DNA of 64,000 nucleotides from Panicum virgatum (lineage: Eukaryota; Streptophyta; Magnoliopsida; Poales; Poaceae), in the NCBI RefSeq assembly GCF_016808335.1, contig NC_053139.1, positions 35,671,954-35,735,953 of the forward strand. Direction: 5' to 3'. The notes beneath the pieces were generated by a model. It did not search any database. It saw only the letters and a list, made by a program, of their open reading frames with translations, and was not told the origin of the DNA. This document shows, piece by piece, positions 51,341-61,581 of the stretch (its first letter is position 1; every line of letters begins with the position of its first letter). A program made the translations under genes and the position numbers.

Positions 51341-54018
51341 TTGAGAGTGAGTGTTTCAGTTAGTATTAGCTTTGAAAAATGCAACATGAGCGGCTGACTT
51401 CCTCCCAGAAAAGATAGATCCAGAAAAATAAAACTTGGTCACCGGCCCTTAGTTTGACTCTTCAGAAGACCCTCAATGATGATTGGTCAATACAAAATCA
51501 TGAAACATCCTTGACTTTTGCAGGCCTAAAACTAATTAACAGGGCACTAAGGTGATGAAAATATATCTTATGAGACAAGAGATGCATATAGAAAATGGTT
51601 GTTTGGAAGTTGGGAGAAAAATTTCATGGGATATTTTTTTAGGGCAATTTCTTGGGATATCATTAAGCTTGATTATCAATTTGTTTGGAAAGTATGAATA
51701 ACTGGAATTGTTTACTGCCGAAGTTCCAATGTTCTATCACAATTTAATAAATTATTTGTAGTTGTCCCTTACTAATGGGGGGAGACCATTAAGGTTCTAT
51801 ATAATCATTTTATTACATTGTTTATACCGTTGTATCAATTATACTAAATGATAGGAAGCAATTACTTCCTAAAGAATAATTGTCACAGATCCTGACATCC
51901 ATTTAGAACAAAAGTTTCACCTTTCATCATTCATTCATAATAAGCATTAACTACTTTTAACTTTGCAGGAATAGTGCAACTTCAACCACGTTGTAACCAA
52001 CATTGTTTTCTATATAACCCAGTCTATACTGTGAAATAGGATAGGCAATACTAATCCATTTAGATGTCAAATGTTATTTGCAGGATCAGGTGGCAAGAAC
52101 CAACTGTGTACTATTCGATTGGTTGTGGCTGGTGGATAGTGTTGATTTGCTGTGAGAGAAAAGTACTGCTGGCTGGCTGATGCTAATTTGGTGTGATAGA
52201 AAAGCACTGCTGCTGGTTGCTAGCAGAACAGAGCATAGTCTCGATCCCACGACATTGTGTCTTCAAACCTAAAAGATTGTTATGCAATAGCTTTCTTATT
52301 ATTCTTCCTACTTACGCTCTCTAAAAGGCGCGGCAAATAATTTACAAAAAATCTATATCTTATTGTGTTCTTGCCACATCATGTTGCTGCATCCACGTCT
52401 CTCAAACGAAATAAACATAAAAAACGCCCAAAACGGAGAAGAAAATGGCAATGATGAACCTCGGGTGTATTTGGTCCATAGTACTGCTCCAAAGATTGAC
52501 TTTGACATCACACTTTTCTTTTCTAACATAGCTTTCCTTTTTAATTCCTGGAGAGACCAGAGGGACTGGCTTTCAGTGATACTCTGGCTTCTAGTTCTCA
52601 AATAGACTGTCCTGTTTTTTGGCACATAGTTTTTAGTTTCTGAAGTTGATAAACATATGATAATGTTGTTGACATACATACCAGCCAATGGGTGGCCTGA
52701 AAACAAGCAATGCAGAACAAAATTTTCAGTTAATTCAATCAGCTTAGTCACAGAAGAGATGAGAAGTTGAGACGGCAGTATTAAGTAACCCAAGTGATAT
52801 TGTTATAGATTGGGGAGCATGAATGTGATGGCCTACTTGTATAAGAGCAAATCAGAGCTCGAGATATGTCGACGCAGTTCATGTTTAAATATAATCACTG
52901 CCAATTAGTGGTGGCCATCACAAGGTTTCCTCATTTTCTAATAAATGCAAATTCAACATAGATATACTCCACTCACCATTCATGCACCAAAAGAAAAAAA
53001 AATCAATGTAGAAAAAACAATGTTGTTGGAATTTTAATCCAAGTCAATTGTGATCTTTTCAGAAACAATAATTTTTTCAAAAAAAATGTCAGTGCGAGAA
53101 AAAGTTGCACGGAGTCTAAATCTGTGTGCCCTGAATCCGGACAGGATGACTTTCAGCTGAACTGGGGAATAGGTCATTGTTTGGCCCACATGTTAGTGAC
53201 CAACAGAAATGTCAGAGGAGTCCCATCTGTCAGAAGAGCCTCAAAATCAAATCATGGCATTGGCATGCAATGTTGTAAACTTACAGAGTTACAGGGAAAA
53301 CTTCCCGTTTGTTCTTGATAATAAAGAGTAAATTCTCTCTGAAGAAATTAGAGTACTTTGTTTTAGTATATTATATTTGAGAAACTTTTTCGTAGATTAT
53401 AAGAAATTAGAGTATTTTGTGAGGAGCAAATTTAAGTTTACAGGCTTGGACCAGGCCTGCATTGAGCCCAGGCGGCCCAAGTGAGACCTCAAGTTTCGCG
53501 GCCTGAGAGGTCCAAGAAGCGTTTTGGGTCAGGCGGGGATGTTTGAGATTGCATGGCCGAACTCAATGTCGTTGTGCTCACTGTCCTGTCGTCGTACAAG
53601 CATGGCAGGGATCCAATGCGAACCAGGTGAGCAAAAACTAGCGTTGCTTTCAGCATGCAAGAAGCTCCTGCCTACCTTGGATACAAAATGCACGGATCGG
53701 TAGGTAGCACCATGACAAAAAACGACAGCCATCGTCCCCAGCAAAAGGACACAAATCAAAGAAAGAGCACGAGCCGAGGGCCCCCCAACAACACCCCCAA
53801 ACTGTTGCCGGCACCAACTGATCTTAAGAAGTTTCAGTCAGGATCGCATCATCGAGATTCTTGGAGCACAGAATTCACAAAAGGAAAGAAAAAGAGGAGG
53901 CTCATTCCGTCGAAATTCTTGCTCAGATCACCGGCACCAAACCATTCATCTTAATTACAAGCTTCTGAAGACATTGCACGCAGACAGAACTCACCTCCCT
54001 GCTCGCAGTTGCAGGTCA
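51341..54018. other. Intergenic stretch between CKX and tetraspanin
   Basis: Mostly AT-rich with no recognised gene or complete element. The portion from 53400 to 53540 has GGCCCAAG-type palindromic motifs but no clear borders. Confidence 0.35.
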
Positions 54019-55523
54019 TCAGTAGTTGGTGTTGTTGCCCCACTTGTAGCGGCGGAACAGGTCCTCCGTCTGCGCGTTGCGGAAGGCGCAGCAGCCGACG
54101 ACGTAGACGAAGATGAGCGCGACGGTGGCGGCGAGCAGCGGCACGCTGGCCCGGCGCCACTGCTCCCGGAGCGCCCCCAGCACGCCGGCCTTGCAGGAGG
54201 CGCAGCCGTAGCAGAGCTGCCCCGGGTCGTTGCTCCACGCCGCGCAGTCCGGGTCCGCGCTCGCCGCGGGGCCCGACCACGCCGTCGGCGACACGTACGC
54301 GAACCCGCACGCCGTCGGCGGCTTGCAGCACCCGGACTGCACAACGCCGGGTCGTCAGGCGATGGTTAATCAGAACGAGATTCAGAAGCTTCGTGTAGGG
54401 GACAAAACAAAACTGCTGCAGAAAAGAAAATCAATGGTGGCTGGCTAGCTTCTTGGGTCCAAGCGCCGGCCCTCATGGCACATGCCTCTGCTCTCACACA
54501 CTGTCACACACACCTAGGCATGATGAACATACACATCGACATATCACTCACCGAGTGGCGGCAATCATCTACTACACATCTTCCCCAACTAGTGGAAGTG
54601 TCTGCACTCTGCAATAATTTAACACAGTATACTGGACTGAACTGACTGATGCAACTGTGGTGAATAATTTAACACTGCTTTCTTTCTTCAGACCCTACAA
54701 GATTGTTCCTTGATTCCCATTGCCAGTGTACTATCAATTGGCTGGTAGTACAACTTCAGACCAACTAGTGTAGAAAGTAGAAATGAAACTACCAGCCACC
54801 TTACACTGGGCAGACTCCATTAACTTTGCTCATCTTAAATTGTATGCAACCATATAAGTTATTACTAAAAGTCCAAAACTCTTCTATGTTGTACGTACTA
54901 GAGTTAGTAATCAAGCACTGTGATTAGATTAACTGCTGGTGAAATCGCTAGCCAAAAAAAAAAAAGACATTATAGTAGGAGCAACAGTGGAGTACTAGTA
55001 GCTACTTAGTTACCTCGATGGGGGAGAGGTGCGTCATGTAGAACTGCTCCGGCACGATGAAGGATCTGTCCATGGCGAGCTTCCTGCAGGTGCCCGAGCC
55101 GGCGACGCAGGCCCGGATGCCCTCCCACCGTTCCGGGTCGCCGGCGACGTACCTCCGCAGCCACGGCGAGTAGCCCTCGAGGCGGTAGTCCTGGTATGCG
55201 CGGCCGGGCACGGGGTACGCCCCGGAGCCGTGCGCGGCGGCGAAGGCGGCGGCGAGGAGCGCGAGGAGGAGCGCGACGAGGGCGGCCACGGCGAAGAGGT
55301 AGCAGGCGAGGAGGCCCCTGAGGTTGCGGCGGGCGCCGACGAGGCCCGCGAGCGCGGCGAGGAGGAGGAGCGCGCCGAGCGCGGCGACGGGCCAGCGGGC
55401 GAGGCGCGCGCACCCGGCGCCGCCGCGGCGGGCGGCGAGCCAGACGCCCGTGGCGGCGATGGGGACCGTGCAGAGCAGGACCAGGAAGGTGACGCACGCC
55501 GTGATGTTGTTGCTCACCGCCAT
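54019..55523 (-). CDS. Tetraspanin (TET7/8/9-like)
   Basis: A four-pass membrane protein that organises membrane microdomains and, in plants, exosome-like vesicles. Exons 55014-55523 and 54019-54336 join in phase across a 677-bp intron to 275 residues. I chose the ATG at 55523 (MAVSNN), because it is directly followed by membrane segment 1; the upstream open frame lacks conservation signals. Membrane segments lie at about 8-30, 44-66, 70-98 and, near the end, about 236-258. The large extracellular loop carries the plant GCCKPP motif at 172-177, next to the exon junction, with further Cys residues before and after it. The C-terminal tail ends in RRYKWGNNTNY. The gene is strongly GC-rich and Ala/Leu-biased in exon 1, as is common for grass genes. 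Confidence 0.92.
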
Positions 55524-55561
55524 GGCGCGGCACGGGCGGACGGTGGAGCTGGAGGAGAGAG

Positions 55562-55661
55562 GGGGGGGGGGTGTGCGGGAGTGAGTGTGGAAGGAGGGGG
55601 GAAAGGGGCGCGAGCGAGAGAAGCAAGAGTTGTCCTCCGGGGGGGGGGGGGGGGGGGGGGG
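55562..55661. repeat. Poly-G runs in the tetraspanin 5' region
   Basis: A run of about ten G residues lies near 55562 and one of about 22 near 55640 (poly-C on the coding strand), within the likely 5' UTR. Such runs are prone to assembly errors. Confidence 0.85.
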
Positions 55662-56284
55662 GTTGCAGCAGCTTCCGCGGCGAGCGGATAGCGTAATTGG
55701 CAAGATTGATGGAGCGCGTGCCGTCTTGTTCACTGGTACAGTGCTCGGTGACGGTCAGTGAGTCAGCCAGTCAGTGCAAGTCGTCAGGGAATCGCTGCGG
55801 CAGGCACCATCCGGTGGAGGCGCGGAGCGGCACGGCGAGCGGCCGACGGCCACGTGGAGTCGCCGGCCGACGTCGCGGCGCAACGGTGGCCGGCTTGGGA
55901 CCTGATCGGTCGCAGGCACCCTTTGCTTTTGCTTGCTTGTCCAGATGGACCAGTGCTACAGTATTATTGTTGCTATAGTATCACCACATATGATATGATT
56001 AGATTCTCGATATTTGGAATTCTATAGTAATTTTTTGCTGCAGTAACCAGCCGCTACAGTGCACTACAGTACTCATTCCTCACATAAATTAGCTCCAACC
56101 AGCCGCTCCAACCCACGAACAGGGTGGTGTGTGTGGGGGGGGGGGCAGCGGCGGCAGCAGCTTCGTCTGACCAGTCCTTGATCCGTGGATCGGACCGTGA
56201 CGGGAGCGCCGTGTGAGAACGTGTCGCGTGCTTCCCCTACCACGTGCACCGCCGGCACCGCGGCGCCTGCGTTCCATTCCATAA

Positions 56285-57581
56285 CCGTGTGTTTGGTTGG
56301 GAGAAGGGGTCCAACCTGGATGGGTCGGATCCTTTTTTGGAGTGTTTGGATGGAGACAGCAGGGGACGGAGCGGACCCAAGAGGAGAATATTCGCTGAAG
56401 ATGCGGGTTCGCTCCGTCTGCCAAAATCTAGCATACGAGTCCACTCCGCTCCGCTTTAACGGTGGCGACTCTCTCCGTCTACGTCTCTCTGCTTCTCTGT
56501 GTCTCTCTCCCATCGCCGGCCACGAGAAGAGGAGGGCCATGGCGCGGCCAGGGGGAGGAGGGAGGCCATGGCGGCGGCCACGGCGGAGCAGGGCGCCGGC
56601 GACGGAGGCCATGGCGGCGGCGGCGGCGCGAGATCCAGCGGCGCAGGTCATGGCGGCGGCCGGCGGGAGGGTCAGCTCCAACATTGCCCTTGCGCTCCCG
56701 GCCACCAATATCGCCTTCCTCACCATCGGCAACGAGGTGCTCACCAGCGCCAACAGCTCCTCGCTGTCCAGGTTCGCGCCTTCCTCCTGGAATCGAGAGC
56801 ACGGAGCGAAGCGAGGTCGGCCTCGGCGACCGCCGCACGTTCGAGCGGCCCCGACCGCCGCGCGCCGCAGCTCTTCGTTGCCGAGGACGGCGAGGAGGAG
56901 GGAACCCCGCGCAGCGCCGCGCGCGCCCCATTGGGCCGTCCCGCCGCGTGCTCCGGCGAACGCGCAGGCCACGCGGAGGCCGTGGACGCCGCAAGGAAGC
57001 GCGGCCGGGCGCGGCAGGAAGGCGCGGCCGAGGACGCACGAGGAGGTCGTCGGAGCTGGCCGCCGCGCCCCCTTGCGGGCCTCCATCGCGCCCCCTTGCT
57101 GGAGCTCCGCTGCGGCCGGCGCACCATGGACCCACGGCGGGCGCTGCTTTTCAGCCGGCCGGCCACCGCCGCGAGGAAGATGGAGCTTCCCCGGCGGGTG
57201 CGGCGAAGAACGGCGACGGCGGGCGGAGGAGGCCGGCCGCGCAAGCAGAGGTGGGGGGAAGAGGCCGGTCGCGCGCGCAGGGGACGGGGAAGGCCGGCCG
57301 GCCCGGCGCCTCGCTTGTGCCATGGAGGCTCGCCTGCCTGCCGACTCCGCTGGAGGAAGAAGAAAGGAGGAAATGGAGAGAGAGGAGAATGGCACGTGGG
57401 ACCCACTAACGGAGTTAATCTGCCATCCATTTCATATCCAAATTCCTCCAACCAAACAAAAATTAAGGGTTGGAGCAAACCCATCCTAATAAAACCAACC
57501 AAATATGAAAAGGGTTGGAGTCATCCATAACACATGGGTTGGAGTGGCTCCAATCCACCCAATCCGCAACCAAACAGACGG
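56285..57581. mobile_element. Harbinger-like element with GC-rich cargo including a GH17-like fragment
   Basis: A 1297-bp element with inverted ends CCGTGTGTTTGGTTG and (reverse complement) CCGTCTGTTTGGTTG, flanked by TAA at 56282-56284 and 57582-57584. The subterminal GGGTTGGAG and GGATGGGT repeats are AT-balanced, but 56460-57400 is very GC-rich. Long overlapping frames on both strands are probably a composition effect, apart from the GH17-like segment listed separately. No transposase is encoded. Confidence 0.85.
56671..56775 (+). pseudogene. Captured GH17 (glucan endo-1,3-beta-glucosidase) fragment
   Basis: In one plus-strand frame the text reads LPATNIAFLTIGNEVLTSAN, closely matching the conserved GNEV region of plant family 17 glucanases, whose Glu is the proton donor. 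Neither the rest of the enzyme nor its signal peptide is present around it. It therefore looks like an exon piece picked up by the transposon. The assignment rests on about 35 residues. Confidence 0.6.
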
Positions 57582-57750
57582 TAATGTGTTATGGGGTGTA
57601 CGTCCTGAGGAGGGCTTATCTAGAGCGTCCATGTGGCACTTTGGGATCCACGAATTCTCTCTCCAAGGCGTGTATTCTCCATGTATTCATCTTTTCTGTG
57701 GTTTGTGTATTTACAGCGGCCCCCCAGGCCAGGTGCCGACTGCCGAGCCC

Positions 57751-57767
57751 CCCCCCCCCCCCCCCGC
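57751..57767. repeat. Poly-C run
   Basis: About 17 C residues in the presumed 5' region of the downstream gene. Confidence 0.9.
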
Positions 57768-57826
57768 GCCGCGCCGCCACCCGTGAACCTCCAGACGGCA
57801 CCCAACGCGGCAGGAAACCCTAGAGC

Positions 57827-58404
57827 TAGGGATGAAAACGGTCGGGAACGGTCGGGAAAACCCCTCAACCGTTCCCGCAACTGTATTTTTTTGTCGGGAA
57901 CGGAAAATCGGACGGGAAAACGAAATCAGTATTACGGGATATCGGGAACGAAATCAATCGGTCGGGAGCATGCCGATTACGATCGGGAATCGATAACTCA
58001 AAACGGGAAAATACATACAACCACTTCAAACATTTAACTCGATAAAATAATTACAACTATGCATAAATAACATGGAAACAAGACTCGTATAACTAAGAAA
58101 CACAGGTAAAGTGAATCACGAATTCACAATTCACGTTGGAACACATGAAAACAACAATTCACGTTTCCGACACAGGTAACACAGCTGACTACGACAAATA
58201 CGGGAATTCCCGCGGGAATTTTCCCGGCTGAAAACGGGAACCGTGAAAACGGTCGGGAAAACACCCCAACCGTTCCCGTTCCCGCCCGTTTTCCCGTTTT
58301 GTTTTCCCATTTTCTCATTTTTTTCGCGGAAACGGTTTAGCGTCGGTTTAAACGCTAAATGGAGCCGGTCGGGACGGGATTTCCCCGTCCCATTTTCAAC
58401 CCTA
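57827..58404. mobile_element. hAT element with 8-bp target duplication CCTAGAGC
   Basis: A 578-bp non-autonomous hAT with ends TAGGGATGAAAACGG and (reverse complement) TAGGGTTGAAAATGG. CCTAGAGC is duplicated exactly at 57819-57826 and 58405-58412. Subterminal regions are full of GGTCGGGA/TCCCGACC repeats. The interrupted sequence reads AAACCCTAGAGCTGAGG, a plausible plant 5' UTR or promoter, just upstream of the gene that follows. Confidence 0.92.
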
Positions 58405-58591
58405 CCTAGAGCTGAGGGAGAGGCGGCGAGGGTGCGAATCCCGCATTCAAGCTCGATGGAGGTCTCCCGGATCTCCGCAAGAGAGTAGACCGCAGGTTCG
58501 GTTTCAAACTATTTTCGAATCGATCCCCCCCCCTTTCCCTAAGATTCGTTTTCTAACTCTTGGTCGTCGGCTTTTTGCTTGTCGTCTGAAG

Positions 58592-60638
58592 TTGCGCCAC
58601 AAGGATGCATTGTTGGATGCGAAGTCTGCGGTTTGTTTGGTCCAAACTGGATCCAGTGCGCCGCCGAGCTCGCCGGCGGCCAGGCCCCCGATGAACAGCG
58701 CGGGGCAAAGCGTTGGTACCGTTGCCTCAAGGTTGGGGTCTCCAGGTCAAGATTCGACGCGAGCATCTCCGCTCGAACTTCTTATCAGGGTGAACTCATC
58801 CCGACATCCGAGCGTAATTGTGTGTGATGGTGTAGAAGTAGTCTTACTTTAGACCGTTTTGGAGCAGCTGGAGGTTTTACGGCATACTGATTTAAATCGT
58901 ACTTTTTTTTCACGCACTCAGAATAGCTGCATGTTTTTCTGGGTTCAAGTTTAGGTGGAATGCGATTTTTTCTATATTCAATTATCACAATGGTTGTGTT
59001 TTTAGTGATACTTAGAATAGCTGCAGAATGGCTGAAAACTGCTGCTGGTTAAATCTTTTATGGGAAGTGATGCTACATCTCGAAGCATTTTTCTGCTGCT
59101 GGTTACCAGGTGAAACGGTATATAGAGAGCACTCAAACTAGTTAAATCTTAGTACTTAAGAGGATGTTTTTTGTTGTGAAGTATTGCTATACCATTCTGC
59201 TGGTAGTTCTACTTGTTGTTTAGTACTAAGATTGATCCCATTAGAGTACGGCATTCAGGGTATCTCACTAGAGGATTTTGTTTTCGGTTTAGGGCGAGGA
59301 GCAGGTAGTTGTAATCCCATGGGCAGTGATCCTTGAGAAGGTGATGAAGTCCCTACCAGGCAAAAAAGGTCCAGTTTATCATTGGATGAAGTCTGGTGTT
59401 TCTGGTTTCCAAGTATGCATTGAATTGGACTGCACGGGCACAAGGTATTCAGTTGTACCAGTTGGATGCTGCAGTTCGGAATTGAAGGTTTGTGCCCATT
59501 TGGATTTGTCGCCCCTGGATTTTAGGCAGTGTAGAACCAACATTAGTTTCTGAAATTATGATTATTTTTACACCAGCTTTTCTTTGAATATCTTTTTTGT
59601 TAGTGTATTGTCTTGTGATTTTAGTTTTGCTCAGCTGGTCCTAGGTCATTGTTGTTTTTTCTGATTCTGGGGGTGTTTGCACTTGTTTCTAATTGAAGTT
59701 TGCAGGCTTGGGGCTTAAAAACAACCCTTCCCCAGACCCCGCACAGTGCGGGAAGCCTACGGCACTGGGTACGCTCTTTTTATTGTCGCTTACCTTTTAA
59801 ATGTATTTTTGGTTTTCTTTAATGTCGGATGCCTTTTACTTTACACTTTTATTGCCCAAACAGGAGCATGCTTTTTCCTCGAGGTGTGTATCGATATATT
59901 TAGAAGAGATGGGTGTAAAGAAACCCAAAGTTACAACACAGGTTTATGTTTTTGGTACAAACTTTAGCGAGCTTCCCCTGGTCTTGTCGTTTCTGAGCTA
60001 AGGAATATAATTGTGTTGTGTTCTAGTGTGATTTAGTTTCCTACTTTAGATAAACTCATAAACAGAAACACCAGGATCACGGTGCTTCCAATGGATCTGA
60101 TTTTTTTTTATGCCATTAGACTTAAGTAATGTAGTATGGAACACCGCGATGCTGAATGGTTATGGTTATTATGGTCCAAAATGGGGGTTTTCATAATGGT
60201 GTTGCTGAATGTGGACAGTTTGCTACTTCTTTAGATAAACTCATAAACAGAAACATCCCCTAACCAGCTATCCGAAGCTTCGATGTGGGTGCTGATTTCC
60301 TGTTTTCCGCCGGGTTGTGTATAAATGGTTTGCTAATAAGCAGAATGTTAACCAATTTGTTACTCGCAGGTATGCAACTTATGAACATGGAAGGATGTTT
60401 TGAACCAATATGTATGCGATGTGGCCGATCTGCTTATTGCTACACTATCAATCAGCGGAGATGCCTTCAATGTCAAGTACGAGTTTTGCCCTCCCCGCAG
60501 TCTTTTTTATCAGTCTCCATTACCCCTGAGTACTAAATGCCTGCAGATATGCAAGCTCAGCATATGGGAGGGCACTCTGAATCAGTATGCACAAGGCATG
60601 TTGAATCTATGAAGAGGGAGATTCAACAGTGTCGGTAG
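58592..60638 (+). pseudogene. Unrecognised plant gene, possibly decayed
   Basis: I do not recognise the family. Three exons join at phase 0 with good borders: 58592-58831, 59293-59487 (EEQVVVIPWAVILEKVMKSL and HWMKSGVSGFQVCIELDC) and 59864-59941 (SSRCVSIYLEEMGVKKPK). A fourth exon from the CAG at 60369 (60370-60476) reads VCNL, then an in-frame TGA, then TWKDVLNQYVCDVADLL. A fifth stretch after the CAG at 60546 (60547-60638, ending HVESMKREIQQCR and a stop) looks coding but does not join the fourth in phase. The first exon is also unclear: the ATG at 58456 runs into a TAG after ten codons. The gene is therefore either damaged or mis-modelled by me. A hAT interrupts its 5' region. Confidence 0.4.
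59703..59796. mobile_element. Possible SINE 3' part in an intron
   Basis: The segment CCTTCCCCAGACCCCGCACA and GCGGGAAGCCTACGGCACTG, followed by GGTACGCTCTTTTT, resembles the T-rich 3' half of Au-type SINEs of grasses as I remember them. No clear target duplication or pol III boxes were found. Confidence 0.3.
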
Positions 60639-61024
60639 TTATTGTCTGTGAAAGATATTTAGCTAGCTAGCATGGAGGCAGATGTGTTGCTGAATGTCAT
60701 GTGCCACCAAGGAGGAGCATCTTAATAAATTAGTAGGCACTACTAGCATGCGAATTGAGCAGCATGGAATATTTGGAAGGTGTGGAATTGGCATATTTTT
60801 TACCATCGTCAGTTGGATGTGGCGCAGGTCTTCGTGCGTAAGATGGCTTGTGGTGCACCTGAGCTCTCACTACTCTCATGATTAGTGTTTTCTTTTTCGG
60901 AGTGGACGAGTCTTTGCTTATTTATGTAATCACAACATTGTAAGAATTAGCTTGCTTGTCCTTAAATGACAAAGCAGTGCTCTTGCTAGTTTTTCAAAAA
61001 AGTATTCCTTGTAATAGCTCCGTG

Positions 61025-61573
61025 TAGGGCCGGGCATTCGGGTTATCCGAAATTTTCGGGTCGGGTAGTTCGGGTTTTAGGAATTTCGGGTTTCCAAAAA
61101 TGATACCCGAAATCAGTTGGGAAAAAGAAGAACCCGAAAATTCGGGTACCCGAAAATTCGGGTTCGGGTTTTACCCGAATTACCCGAAATTCTGGAACTC
61201 CACATATGCAGTATAAAATCAAATCAAATACACACAACCATACATTCAGTTCACACGTCCAAACTGACAGTTCAAACGAAATTAACTAACACTTCACACG
61301 TTCAAACCGTGACAGTTCACACTTCACATATCACAATTAATAAACATAGTTTTGAAGCACACAAATCAAATCATAGATGAAAAAACAAATCATTTCGGGT
61401 TGTTCGGGTATTTCGGGTACCGTGGCCCAATACCCGAACTACCCGTATTAATTTCGGGTACCGTGGGTTGGAACCCGGATTAGGGTTCGGGTTTTTCGGG
61501 TTCGGACTTTTCGGGTTCGGGCTCGGGTTTTTCGGGTTCGGGTACCGGGTATCGGGTTTTCTGCCCAGCCATA
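61025..61573. mobile_element. hAT element with 8-bp target duplication GCTCCGTG
   Basis: A 549-bp non-autonomous hAT with ends TAGGGCCGGGCA and (reverse complement) TATGGCTGGGCA. GCTCCGTG is duplicated exactly at 61017-61024 and 61574-61581. TTCGGGT/ACCCGAA repeats fill both subterminal regions, around an AT-rich centre. Confidence 0.92.
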
Positions 61574-61581
61574 GCTCCGTG

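Noticed and set aside
52353..52793. 146-codon minus-strand open frame upstream of CKX
   Set aside because: No motif, no plausible exon partners, and AT-rich noncoding-like codon use.
55524..55733. N-terminal extension of the tetraspanin from an upstream ATG
   Set aside because: It would put about 70 Pro/Ser-rich residues, crossing a poly-G run, before membrane segment 1; the family starts as at 55523.
56073..57489. Overlapping frames of 434-440 codons on both strands in the Harbinger-like element
   Set aside because: Both strands open together over very GC-rich DNA and cross the element's inverted ends; only the short GH17-like piece is supported.
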